64,000 bases of DNA. It comes from Nannochloropsis oceanica. Its lineage: Eukaryota > Sar > Eustigmatophyceae > Eustigmatales > Monodopsidaceae. Made by a program: the position numbers and the translations under genes. The stretch is taken from NCBI GenBank assembly GCA_004519485.1, contig CP038118.1, positions 496,001 to 560,000 on the forward strand. Reading direction: 5' to 3'. Shown here one piece after another: positions 53,997-64,000 of the stretch (positions are counted from its first letter, which is position 1; each line of letters opens with the position of its first letter). The notes under the pieces were generated by a model, which saw only the letters and a program-made list of their open reading frames with translations, ran no database searches and was not told the DNA's origin.

Positions 53997-56900
53997 ATGA
54001 AGACAGAAACCACACCCTTGCGTCAACCACCACTCCTCCCTCTCCTCCTTTCCTTCCTCCTCATCTTCCTCTTCTCCCTCGCCACCGCCTTCCAAACCCC
54101 CAAGCCACACCTCCCCCTCTCCCTCTCCAAATCTCCCCTCTGGGGCCCCCGCCTGCCCCCCTCCTTCCCTTCCTCACCCTCGGCGCTGCATGCGAACAGC
54201 CCTACCACTACCAACTACCCCGCCGAGGCCAAATTCCGTGACTTGCCCTACGCAGCCGGGCAACTAAAGCCGGGGGATTACCTGCGGGGCATGGAGAGGT
54301 ACAAATGGAGGGTCCTACCGGACGTCTTCGATACCATGGCAGAGCTGGTACCGACTGCAGTGGCGGTGGAAGACATGATTCATAAACCGAGCGCGAAGGT
54401 GGGAAGACAGAGGGAGGGAGGGAGGGAGGGAGGGAGGGAGGGAAGAAAGGAGGGAGGGAGAATGGCGGGAGCACCGTATTTTTACGTCTCCTTACGAGTT
54501 AAATGATAATTGTGGCGAGAGCTGGAAAATGCCTGCTGTCCTCATTTACTTACATTCTCCCTTCCTGGCTTCTTTCCTCCCTCCCTCCCTCCCCTCCTCC
54601 CTCCATCCATCCCTCCCTCCCTCCTTCCCTCCTTCCCTCCTTCCCTCCCTCCCTCCCAGATGACGTATGGGGAGTTAAATGAAAAGATCTCGGCGGTGGC
54701 CGCCTATTTGCAGCATGCTGGGTTAAAGCCTGGTCAGTGCGTTAGCGTCTTTGCCGAAAACAGCCACAGGTACTTTTTTTTCTTAAGTTTGATTTTTCGG
54801 GTTGTTTTGATCCATCATTTCGTGCGTATTTTTCACGCATTCATTTGTATATTGATTCACATATCTGTTCATGCATTATCACATGTATCCATCTTTTTCG
54901 TGTCGTTGAATCATTTTCCCCCTCCTTCCCTCCCGCCTCTCCGAGGTGGCTAATCGCGGACCAAGCGATCCTCAAGACGGGAGCCTGCAACGCCGTCCGG
55001 GGTGTCAAGGCGCCTATAAACGAGCTGCAATACATCTATCAGAACAGCGAGAGTGTGGCGTGTGTGGTGGAGAGTGTCGAGCAGATCGCCGGTAAGATGA
55101 GGAGGGAGGGAGGGAGGGAGGGAGGGAGGGAGGGAGGGAAGGGCTGGGTTTGTTCTGCTGTCAAGGGGTTCAAGGAAACAATGCTGCTGCATCTGCTGCT
55201 GCTGCTGGAGAGGCACATTTCACCACAAAAAAGAGGGCGTCAGTGTCGTGTGTGACGGGAGCGTCGAGCTAACCACATCCCTCCCTCCCTCCCTCCCTCC
55301 CTCCCTCTTTCCCCATCCCTCCAGCCCTTATGCAATCGAACGGCGGGCTCACGGGGCGATATGGACCTCCACGATTTATCCTCGTCCTCTTTCCGGGCGA
55401 CAAAACAAGTGCAGAGATCAAAGGTGGGTGAAAAACTGGCGCAAAGGAGTTAGCCAGCCCCTCCCTCGCTCCCTTCCTCCCTCCAGTCCTCGCTCTCTTA
55501 CCCCCTCCATTTGTAATCTCAACCAACGATGACCATGTACGTCTTTCAACTCTCCTACATCCTAGCGTTCACTCATCCCCCTCCCTCCCTCCCTCCCTCA
55601 AGCCCTGGTGAACGTCCCCTCCCCCACGGAAATCCTGACCTACGACGACCTCCTCGCCTCCTCCCTCTCCCGCGGCCTCACCTTCCGCCCCGTGCCCAGA
55701 GACATCCGCTCGGTGGCCACGTTGGTCTATACAAGCGGCACGACCAATAAGCCTAAGGGCGTCGTATTGAGTCACTCCAACTTACTACATCAGGTCCGTC
55801 GGGAGGGCGAATGGGAGGGAGGATAGGGAGGATAGGGAGGGAGGGAGGGAGGGAAGGGAAGGGAAGTTGACATGGCTTTCGTGTGCGTGCTGCTGTGTGT
55901 GTCTACAAAGTGGGTGATGGACTTGTTTTCTTATACCCTGGCATTAACCACCGCGCAAGTCCACCCTCCTTTTCCCTCCGCCGAATTCGGCCGCTCACCT
56001 GTCCCCCTTTACTTCCCTCCCTCTTCCTCCCACTTCCTTTCTTGTTCTCCGTAGGTGAACTACAATTCCTTCGCCGACACCGCCCGGAGGGAACCGTCCT
56101 ACAACCCCGTTCTGGGCGACGTCCTCGTGTCCGTGCTCCCGTGTTGGCACATCTTCGAGCGCACGGCCGAGTACTGGATGTACTCCAAGGGCATTCATGT
56201 CGTGTACAGCAACGTGAAGAACTTCAAGACTGATTTGGAGAAGCACCACCCGCAATTCATCGTGGCAGTCCCACGGTTGCTGGAAACGATTTATCGCGGA
56301 GTCCTCCAAAAATTTGCGGCCGAAAAGGGGACGAAGAAGAAGATAATCTCCTTCTTTAGCAAGGTGGGGATGGCATGGGTCAAGACCTGGAGGGTGGCCC
56401 GCGGCTTGGTGCTACGACCGAGGGCCCCCAATATCGTGGAGAGACTCGTGGCGTTCCTCCTGGCGGTGGTACTCACGCCGTTGGCAGCTGTGGGGGATAA
56501 GCTGGTGTGGTCTAAGGTCCGGGAGGGCTTGGGAGGGAAGATTAAGGTGCTGGTGGCAGGGGGGAGTTCGATGCCCCTGGTGCTGGAGGATTTCTTCGAA
56601 TTATTGCGGACACCGGTGATTGTCGGGTATGGCATGACCGAGACAAGCCCGGTGATAACCAACCGTGTGGTGGAGAAGAACCTGGCCGGGTCCGTGGGGA
56701 GGACCGCCCGGGAAACCGAGGTGAAGATCGTCAACCCGGAGACGGGTGTGAGGTTGAAGAAGGGGCAGAGCGGGCTTGTGCTCATGAAGGGTCCGCAGAT
56801 GATGGGAGGATACAAGAGTAACCCTGAGGCGACGAAGAAGGTGTTTGACAGCGAGGGGTTTTTGGATACGGGCGACTTGGGGAGAATCCACCCGTTGACC

Positions 56901-57413
56901 GGGCATTTGATTATCACGGGGCGGGCCAAGGACACCATTGTGTTGAGCAATGGGGAGAACGTGGAACCGCAGCCGATCGAAGACGCGGTGTGTGCGAAGA
57001 GTATGTTGGTGGACCAGGTGATGTGCGTGGGGCAGGATCAAAAGGCGTTAGGGATGCTAGTCGTCCCCAATATCAAGGCCTTGGCAAGGGCGGGCCTGGT
57101 GGGGAGGAAGATCGAGGAGAAGGTGAGTGAGTTGTTAGGGAATCAGGTGCTGACCAATGGGATTGCAGGGAGTAGGGAGGAATTGCAGGAGATCGAGAAG
57201 GAGATAAGAGAGAAGAAGACAGAGGTCCGCAAGGCTATTCTTTCCGACATCCAGCGAGTGATGGGGAAGGATTTCAATGAGAGGGTAGGAGAGGTGGAGG
57301 TCGTGCTGGAGCCCTTCAATATGGCGAACGGTTTCTTGACTCAGACGTTGAAGGTGAAACGGAATGTAGTGATGGAGAGATACGCCAAGGAGATTGGGCT
57401 GATGTACCAATGA
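53997..57413 (+). CDS. Plastid long-chain acyl-ACP synthetase (AAS/AAE15 type)
   Basis: Six exons: 53997..54398, 54660..54769, 54946..55091, 55325..55423, 55603..55793, 56055..57413; 768 aa. The leader has a strong hydrophobic core ([20 protein letters not shown]) whose Ala-Phe site fits plastid import. Adenylate-forming motifs are complete: [16 protein letters not shown], then [45 protein letters not shown] and a final [10 protein letters not shown] with the catalytic Lys. The C-terminal half ([14 protein letters not shown] through [15 protein letters not shown]) matches the cyanobacterial acyl-ACP synthetase and plant AAE15/16 pattern. So the likely role is ATP-dependent reactivation of free fatty acids in the plastid; acyl-CoA synthesis is the alternative. 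Three of its five introns carry GGGA arrays near the donor and CCCT arrays near the acceptor. Confidence 0.92.
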
Positions 57414-58604
57414 ATTAAAAAATATAAGCGATGAAGGGGGGATAGAGGGGGTGTATCTGCGTGAGTGAGAGGGATTGGGTTTTTGGAAAGGTGAAAGGGA
57501 AGAAAAGTTGCCTGAATTGCGAGAGGAATTTTAAATGAGTAGGAAACGAAGCGGTAGGAGAGCAAACAGTGGGCGAACAAAAAGGTGTGAAAGAAAGAAA
57601 CAAAACCTTAAGAGGCACACAGACATAGCCACATCAATATGCCTGCTCGTGTGCTTCTCGTACCCAAACGTCTCTTTAATTTCAGTCTCTGCAGCCTCGC
57701 CGTGCTATCAGAACGGTACGTTCAATTTCAACATTTCCTATCAATGTTGTTGCTGATGCTGGTAGCAAGAGACACAGAAAGGGAAGGCAGGCAGCAGTTC
57801 CAAAGATTTTTAATGATCGAGTACAGCTTACATGTGTCGAAGCTACACAAGCCTCGAGATAGCTCAAGCTAATATGACCTGTGCGCCTTGTCCCTGGGGA
57901 TAAGATGCTCTGCACGATCCCACACGACGACGGGCCCTCTCCACCCTACGATGAGAGTTATCCTTGTATGTTAAACGTACTTGTTGTTTGCGCTTGTCTT
58001 TGTTGATCTACCATTATACCTTGCCTCTGCCACGTTACAACCCTTTTAGGGGCCGGGGTGCGTCTCAAGTAATGCGGGTACACAGGAGGTTCACCTGGAG
58101 AACGTGATGGCCGCTAAGACATTCTGGCACTTTTTGGAGCGCTGGCGAGGAGTGGTGGGGAGGCATTTCTTCTGCCTGCTCTCATGTGTTGGCCATAACA
58201 GGAATGCAGACGTGCACGCAAGGCGTGGCACATTTCGTGTTGTCAAACCCTTTCATCTATTCCTTCCTCATATGTCAAGCTGTGAGTTTTCACAACGTAG
58301 GTGGATGGACAGGAGAGGCTGCGAACTTGTGCCAAGCATCAGGCATCGCCAGTCTCGTGTGTGGCTCCGCGTCTATTCCTCGTCTGTACAACCGCTGTCA
58401 CGAAAATGGCAGGGTTGGTCAAGACCGGTGCTTTGCTGGTGTATTATGGCATAGCATATGTCTAGGAAACGGAAGGCTTGGAAGTCTGCATTTAGAGGGC
58501 CACGGAGCCACAAGGAGAGAGGAAGAAGCAGCACACGCGATGATAAGTCTTCCTTCTCCTAGTTGCCTCACCATACACCTCCATACCTACACATAGGCAC
58601 AGTC
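57414..58604. other. 1.2-kb intergenic region, AAS / RPS7
   Basis: No supported gene; open frames of up to 136 codons lack any recognisable motif. The right end is the promoter side of the eS7 gene. Confidence 0.5.
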
Positions 58605-58900
58605 ATGGCGACCCGAAAGATTGTCAAGCCCAAGGGCCAGGAGGCAGATGACACGGACCTCAAGGTGGCTTCTGAGTTGTTCCAACTCGAGGTAGGGAGG
58701 GAATGAGGGAGGGAGGAAGGGAGGGAGGGAGAAGTGGGGGGAGCCAGTAACTTGTGAAAGTAGGCACATTTGCATTCCTAGAGATAGCGGCAGGCGTAAG
58801 AATCGTCTGGAAAGAGAAAGTGGATCATAGTCGGTTTTGAGTCGTGGAAGTAGGAGATATGCTGAAGCTAGAGCTGATGACGGGCGTTCTGCGTTGGGTC

Positions 58901-58932
<32 letters not shown>

Positions 58933-60019
58933 GGAAAGAGGAGAGAGCTGTACGCATGTATGCATGCATATTGCTGTGACGGCTTGGCATGGCGCTGTCG
59001 GAAGAGGAGTAGAAGGCAGGGAAGGAGAGAGGGCCGGATTGTCATATGGCCTTATAAGTAGCTCTAGTCGTTGAGGGATAGTACAGTGCGTCCACCATCC
59101 CCTCTCATCCCTTCCTCGGTCCATGCTTGGACTCACACACTCCCCACCTCCCTTCTCTTTCTTCCGAATAGAGCAACAACCCTGAGTGGAAGGCAGACTT
59201 GAAGGATCTTTACATTACGGCGGCCAAGGAGGTGGACGTGGGCAAGACCCAAGCCATTGTCGTCTTCGTCCCCTTTAAGCTCCTTAAAGTGTACCACAAG
59301 ATCCAACAACGCCTCGTCCGAGAGTTGGAGAAGAAGTTCAGGTGCGCGCGGATCCCCCTCTCGCTCCCTCCCTTCCGCCTTTCCTCCCTCCGTGCGCATG
59401 ACGCATGCGATCCTGATGTAGAGAGCACTCCTTGTCCCTCTCGACCAACCCGCACCCTCACATCCATCATCTTTTTCTCTCTTCCCTCCCTCCCCAGTGG
59501 TTCCCATGTGGTGCTGGTCGCGCAACGCACCATCCTGGGGAAGAGCTACGGCCGCTCCACCAAGACCCAAGGCGTCCGCCCCCGCTCCCGTACCCTGAGC
59601 GCGGTCCAAGACGCCATTTTGGAAGACATCGTATACCCTACCGAAATCGTGGGCAAGCGTACACGGTGCAAGGTGGACGGCACCAAGACTCTGAAGGTGT
59701 TTTTGGATAACAAGGACCAGGTACGTCCTACCCCTCCTTCCTTCCCTCCCTCCCTTCCCTCCTCAACCCCCCGGGGACCAGCGCAGCTCGCGAAGCACGA
59801 CGGAGTAAAGAAAGATGGAGGGGTGGAGTCAAAGATCGCTCTGGCTATATTATCATAAGTACAGAAATCACGCCAACATATGGACTCACCCTCCCTCCCT
59901 CGCTCCCTCTCTCGTAGATGAACGTTGACTACAAGCTAGAGACGTTCAAGGAGGTGTACAAGAAGTTGACCAACAAGGAGGTAGAGTTCACGTTTTTCGT
60001 CAAGCAAACAGATGTCTAA
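58605..60019 (+). CDS. RPS7: 40S ribosomal protein eS7 (RPS7)
   Basis: Four exons, 58605..58691, 59172..59341, 59498..59720, 59918..60019; 193 aa, the usual length. The sequence is typical eS7: KIVKPKGQE at the start, [73 protein letters not shown], and a C-terminal [14 protein letters not shown]. It is part of the small cytosolic ribosomal subunit and SSU processome. Intron 1 (480 nt) is the longest; it starts with a GGGA array and contains a CAG run (58901-58932). I looked there for an intronic snoRNA and found none that is convincing. Confidence 0.96.
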
Positions 60020-60565
60020 GCAGCCGCAGTAGGATCAACAGCAGCAGAGCAGTAGGAGTGACAGCAGGGATAGATTGGACTTGTCGCCACTGCTGCTAAG
60101 AGAGAGGGAGAAGGTGTTGCAGTTCCTGCTCGTGCTGCTCGTTCGCGAGGATGGAGAAGGATGAAGAGAGCTGGTTCAGCGTGTCTGGATGAGATGCGAG
60201 GACGAGGACGAGGACTAACACTCTCCGCTGAGAAAAAACCAATGCAAAACCCCAAAAAAGTTAGATATACATGCCTGACATGCTGGTGTGGACGGACGTG
60301 AACGGCGAGAGGTGGAAGGGTTGAAGGGGGTACTTCTAGAAAGGGAGGCAAACAGCCACCGATAAGACAAAGAAGAGAAGCACTTGCAACTGCGCCAACT
60401 CGAACATGTCGCTTCGAAACATACGATGAACACGAAAGCGAACAGGCATTAATACTGATTATTGATACGTATGGTCTCTATTTTTTGCTTCGGGTGACCA
60501 ATACGTGCTTTTTGTCTTCTATCCTCTTTCTCTTCTTCTATGTGGAGGTGTATTCATATCTATAT
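60020..60565. other. Convergent 3' region, RPS7 / CMC1
   Basis: 546 bp between stop codons on opposite strands; nothing recognised. Confidence 0.5.
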
Positions 60566-61187
60566 TCATTCGCCCGATAAGGCCATCCCGCGGGTTTTCT
60601 TCCATTCTTCGAATTTGCTCTCGGACGTGTACTCGCTTAAGCAGGCGTTCACTGTGTGTTGGAGAAAGGGAGGGAGGGACCAAGGGCGTGAGCAAGAATA
60701 GGGCAGGCCGAGACATGATGCGGAAAGCAAACAGACTGTGAGAGTAAGAAAATGCGGATAGATCGTGGGAAACGACACTCTTTTTGTGATCCATTGCATA
60801 ATCAGAGACCCACGGAGGGATAGGGGGCAGGTCAAGCAAGCTCATGGAGCATGTCCACACTCCCATCCTTTCATTCCCACTTACTGGCATTGTTGAGTCC
60901 ACGGCACTTGAATACGACAAACATCCCATTCTCTTTGGCGCAGGCCGCGAACGCGCCCAAGGCATCCTTGCATTCTTTCCGCGCGTGCAGGGCCAGTTCG
61001 TCTCGGAGGTGCTAAGGGGAAGAGGAGTGCAGATAAAGATATGTGAGAATCACGACGACTACGTGCGAGGCAGCCACCTCACTCTCTGTCCCCAAACCTG
61101 CTCTGCCCTCTTGCTGAACTTCAGACGACCTTCCCTCGAGCCGTCCCTGTAGTTGGGGTCGACGGGGGTGCTACTGCTGCTGCTCAT
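60566..61187 (-). CDS. CMC1: CMC1-like twin-CX9C cytochrome oxidase assembly factor
   Basis: Three exons, complement(60566..60651, 60885..61011, 61083..61187), 105 aa. Two CX9C motifs are exact: CKDALGAFAAC and CRGLNNAMNAC; the second is formed across the exon 2/3 junction (phase 1). Between them, AKENGMFVVFK matches CMC1 (compare AKANGM in yeast). The tail is SESKFEEWKK. Twin-CX9C proteins fold by Mia40 oxidation in the mitochondrial intermembrane space; CMC1 stabilises newly made COX1. The end of exon 1 is uncertain: a GTGAGG donor after 61083 and a GTTTGG donor after 61098 both keep the frame and differ by five residues. It is divergent from COA5. Confidence 0.85.
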
Positions 61188-61594
61188 GCTGCTCTGATGA
61201 AGTGTATGAGGGCGGCGAGGGTGATGCAAGGCGCGGCTAGACGAACAGCAAGCTATTTGTCAGATAGGTGGAAGGAAGGGAATATGCCTGAGTGATGGTG
61301 TTGCTGTGCGTGCAGTAGAGCAGGAGGGCTGTTGGGAGGGAGGGTGGTGCGTCAGGTGCTGCCCACTTGACGGCGAACAAAAAAGCAAAACTCAGGGATT
61401 CCCTCATTTGCTTTCCATCCCTTTGGCTTGCCACACGCGCACCAACAGTACAATAATACGCACAGGAAGCTATTGCCAACGTAGGGGACGCCGTGTTTGC
61501 TTTTCCTTGTTTGCAAGTTCCGATAGAGCCTACTGCTCGCTTGCCGGGAAGAAGTAACATCATCACAACCGCGGCAGATAAGACACATAGCACC
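61188..61594. promoter_or_regulatory. Shared 5' region of CMC1 and COA5
   Basis: 407 bp between the start codons of two cytochrome-oxidase assembly genes on opposite strands, a candidate bidirectional promoter. No TATA box is obvious. Confidence 0.55.
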
Positions 61595-62184
61595 ATGGTA
61601 AGCTCTACATTCTCCTCTATCTGCGTCAATTTGATCATATCATGCCAGTGAACGTGCTGTGATCCATGCTTCACGACGATGGTCGTGTGTATGTCTCCCC
61701 CTTCCCCCTCTCCTTCACACATCCCACACCCTCCTTTTTCCTAACCCGCGCACGCTCCGCATTCCACAGCCCAAATCTTGCAAAGAAGCCGCCTACGCAC
61801 TGCTGGCCTGCATGCAGCAACAACCGTGCATGAAGAGCGGGGTCGCGTTGAAGGAGTGTCTCAAGGGCGAGGACGTGGATGCTTGCATGGTACGTGAACG
61901 TGGAGAGAGTGAAGCGGCGGTTGGGGAAGGTTCTCAAGCACTCGTGGCGTGGCTCCACATTTTCGTTTTCTTTCTTGACCTATCTATCCCCTGATTAAAT
62001 CTCAATTTGGAGGGGCATCTGTTCTTGGCACAGCTTTTCAAACCTCACCACATGCTGCACACACTCACTTTCGCCTCTCCTCCCTCCCTCGCCCCCTCGC
62101 CAGGTACAACGAAATGCCTACTTCCTATGCAAACGCTCTCAATTGGACATGCGCACCAGAATAAGAGGCACTCGAGTGTATTAG
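61595..62184 (+). CDS. COA5: COA5/PET191 cytochrome oxidase assembly factor
   Basis: Three exons, 61595..61597, 61770..61889, 62104..62184, 67 aa. The first coding exon is only the ATG, followed at once by a GTAAGC donor. Exon 2 starts PKSC and encodes CKEAAYALLAC (CX9C), CMKSGVALKEC (CX9C) and the first Cys of CMVQRNAYFLC, which is completed in exon 3. Exon 3 ends KRSQLDMRTRIRG, the strongest family signature (compare human KRSVLDNRARFRG). PET191/COA5 is an intermembrane-space protein needed for cytochrome c oxidase assembly. It is too fragmented for simple ORF calling. Confidence 0.9.
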
Positions 62185-62506
62185 CCCTGTTGTGACAACA
62201 TTGCCCCGCCACGCTCTAACAAGCCAAGCAACAAAAGAAAAAAATGGCAAAGTAAAACGTCTTCATAAGAGTTGAGGACAGTCCAAGCCCTCTTCCTCCT
62301 CTTCTCCTCCGAGTGCCCTCGCGTGCATGTCAGCGACGATGAAAGAGTTCAGTGTATTTGCTTCACTTTTCTTCTTTCTTTCTTTGTTGATCTTTTCTCG
62401 CCCTCAGCATCTTCATTTCTGTTACTGTCCATGCCTCAAACGTCATGCCAAGTCAATCGCCGCCCAAGGCCTTTCCCTCCTTCCTTTCTTCCTTTTCCCT
62501 CCCCCC
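62185..62506. other. Convergent 3' region, COA5 / BCAT
   Basis: 322 bp between stop codons on opposite strands; nothing recognised. Confidence 0.5.
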
Positions 62507-63784
62507 TTAGACCTTCACTGTCCATCCGAACTTATCCTCCTCCTCTCCCTGTTGAATCGCCCGCACTCTTGCGTACAGCTTCGCGGTGATGGGCCCAGTC
62601 CCTCCCTCCCCCCCTCCTTCGGCACCAATCTTAATTACCTCATCTTTATAGACAATGCGATTGACAGGGGTGACCACCACGGCAGTTCCGCATGCCGCGA
62701 CTTCTTTCAAGGTCTTTACTTCTGTTATAGGGATAGGACGAACGTTCACTTCGAGGCCCATATCGGCCGCCAGCTCCATGAGGGACTTGTTGGTAATGGA
62801 GGGGAGGACCGTCGGACTGCTCGGCGTCACAAACGCCCCCTTCGAATCTATCGCCACAAAATTCGACGTCGAGAACTCCTCTACGTAGCTGTTGGTCTTG
62901 GCGTCCAGGTACAACCCAATCGGAAAGCCCTTCTTCTTCCCCAGCATATTAGGCAATAAATCCGCAGCGTAATTTCCCGCTACTTTCACATGCCCGACGC
63001 CCCGAGGCGCGGCCCTGTCATAGTCATCAATCACGAGCGCTGAAACTGGAGACAATCCCCCCTTATAGTAATCTCCCACCGGGATTGGCAAGATGAGGAG
63101 CGTGTACTCATCTGCAGGATTAAGACCGATTCGTGCCCCACTCCCAAACAGCAAAGGACGGATATACATACTCCCCCCGGTGCCAAACGGAGGGACGAAA
63201 TCAGCATTATCAGCCACTACTCGCTTGACCGCCTCTACAAATTTATCTTCCGGGAAGGGGGTCATGAGCAGACGTTCGGCGGACATGCGTAGACGCTTCG
63301 CGTTCTCCTGAGGGCGGAAAATGTGCACTGAACCATCCTGCCAGGCAAAGGCCTTGAGACCCTCAAAAATCGCCTGGCCGTAATGCAACCCTGTGTTGGC
63401 GATATGCACTTTTACGTAAGGATCGGCCACCAGCTCGCCTTCGGACCATTTCCCGTCTTTCCAGACGAATTTGATGTGACTGCGCGTTTGCCTGAATTCG
63501 AAGCCGAGGTTGGCCCAGTCCAAGTCGGCCGTGCCGGGGGCGCGGTGCGTCGTCTTTGTTTCACCGGCGGCAGTGGGGGCCGCAGAGAGGTGTGATGGTG
63601 GCCTACAGCTAGGGTGGAAGGTGGCGGTAGTGGAGGCGGAGGATGATAGTGAGGAGGAGGCGTGGAGCAGGCGGGCAGGACCGGAGGAGGGGAGGAGGAA
63701 GGCGCAGGCTGCAGGGAGAAGAGAAAAGAGGAGCAAGTTGCTTGGGCAGAGCGTGGCAGGCCCTGTTAGTCTTCTTCTCGCCAT
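62507..63784 (-). CDS. Plastid-targeted branched-chain aminotransferase
   Basis: Single exon, 425 aa from the ATG at 63784. The frame extends upstream, but the signal starts here. MARRR plus a hydrophobic LLLFSLLPAACAF gives a signal peptide with an Ala-Phe site, then a Ser/Thr/Pro-rich transit region, so plastid import is likely. Fold-type IV PLP enzyme motifs: GLHYGQAIFEGLKAF, the Arg of SMYIRPLLFGSG, the PLP Lys in GVGHVKVAGNYAADLLP, and SYVEEFSTSNFVAI. The enzyme performs the last transamination of Leu, Ile and Val synthesis in plastids (or the first step of breakdown elsewhere). The sequence is full length and intact. Confidence 0.93.
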   Translation of the reverse strand: MARRRLTGPATLCPSNLLLFSLLPAACAFLLPSSGPARLLHASSSLSSSASTTATFHPSCRPPSHLSAAPTAAGETKTTHRAPGTADLDWANLGFEFRQTRSHIKFVWKDGKWSEGELVADPYVKVHIANTGLHYGQAIFEGLKAFAWQDGSVHIFRPQENAKRLRMSAERLLMTPFPEDKFVEAVKRVVADNADFVPPFGTGGSMYIRPLLFGSGARIGLNPADEYTLLILPIPVGDYYKGGLSPVSALVIDDYDRAAPRGVGHVKVAGNYAADLLPNMLGKKKGFPIGLYLDAKTNSYVEEFSTSNFVAIDSKGAFVTPSSPTVLPSITNKSLMELAADMGLEVNVRPIPITEVKTLKEVAACGTAVVVTPVNRIVYKDEVIKIGAEGGGEGGTGPITAKLYARVRAIQQGEEEDKFGWTVKV

Positions 63785-64000
63785 GATGGACTGTGTTGTG
63801 TGATGGTGGTGGAAGGTACGTATGTTTGGAGGTGATGAGGCGAGGGGAGGGGGGAGGCTGGTGCTCAGCAATGAATGAGTGCATTGGCCGGCACTCATTT
63901 GTGTTTCCAGGCAACAAAAAAGCTGCAGCAAAGCACACAGCAGAATGTCGTTTCTTCAGTCAACAGTCTTTTCCCAGGATAGGAAAGCTCTACGCAAGCC
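63785..64000. other. 5' region of BCAT to window end
   Basis: 216 bp upstream of the minus-strand BCAT start; no further gene can be supported before the window ends. Confidence 0.5.

Noticed and set aside
58692-59171. Intronic snoRNA in eS7 intron 1
   Set aside because: A CTGATGA is present near 58874, but no D box at a suitable distance and no closing stem were found.
1-64000. Transposons, retroelements, viral remnants, CRISPR
   Set aside because: No reverse transcriptase, transposase, integrase or capsid-like frame, no long terminal or inverted repeats, and no spaced direct repeats were seen.

Overview
The window is nuclear DNA of a eukaryote with compact, intron-poor to moderately intron-rich genes. 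GT-AG introns mostly begin GTACGT, GTAAGT or GTGAGT and end in a CCCT-rich pyrimidine tract. At least six predicted proteins (PPR, DUF3067, plastid cupin-8 oxygenase, EamA transporter, acyl-ACP synthetase, BCAT) begin with an ER-type signal peptide followed by an Ala-Phe or Ser-Phe cleavage motif. That is the bipartite plastid-targeting signal of algae with secondary red plastids. With the gene density and the abundant GGGA/CCCT arrays, this suggests an ochrophyte (stramenopile) alga, possibly a eustigmatophyte such as Nannochloropsis/Microchloropsis. The genus is inference; the plastid-signal logic is established knowledge.

I support 24 protein genes, and for most I could join exons into one open reading frame by reading splice sites and intron phase. 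In order: plastid PPR protein (-); ABCG half-transporter, 12 exons (+); LCAT-like acyltransferase (+); MMTAG2-like (-); RUS/DUF647 (+); TYW3-kelch-TYW2 fusion (-); CCCH plus DEDDh exonuclease (+); large secreted protein with a duplicated unknown motif (-); MCC alpha subunit (+); OTU protease (-); a divergent OTU-like protein lacking the catalytic residues (+); JMJD5 (-); CxxC zinc protein (+); DUF3067 (-); plastid JmjC/cupin-8 oxygenase (+); secreted protein with two CBM49-like units (-); UVRAG (+); RCC1 (+); EamA transporter (+); acyl-ACP synthetase (+); ribosomal protein eS7 (+); CMC1 (-); COA5/PET191 (+); BCAT (-).

From LCAT to UVRAG, 15 genes in a row alternate strictly between strands, so intergenic gaps are alternately short shared 5' regions and short shared 3' regions. 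The exceptions are the tandem block UVRAG-RCC1-EamA-AAS-RPS7 and two larger gene-poor stretches (2.8-4.6 kb and 50.9-54.0 kb).

Functional neighbours of note: CMC1 and COA5, both twin-CX9C cytochrome oxidase assembly factors, are divergent from a 407-bp gap; an OTU protease lies head to head with an apparently dead OTU paralogue; two 2-oxoglutarate oxygenases (JMJD5 and a plastid-targeted ROX-like protein) lie within 5 kb; BCAT and MCC alpha belong to branched-chain amino-acid metabolism but are far apart here. No transposon, retroelement, viral remnant, rRNA, CRISPR array or convincing tRNA was seen.
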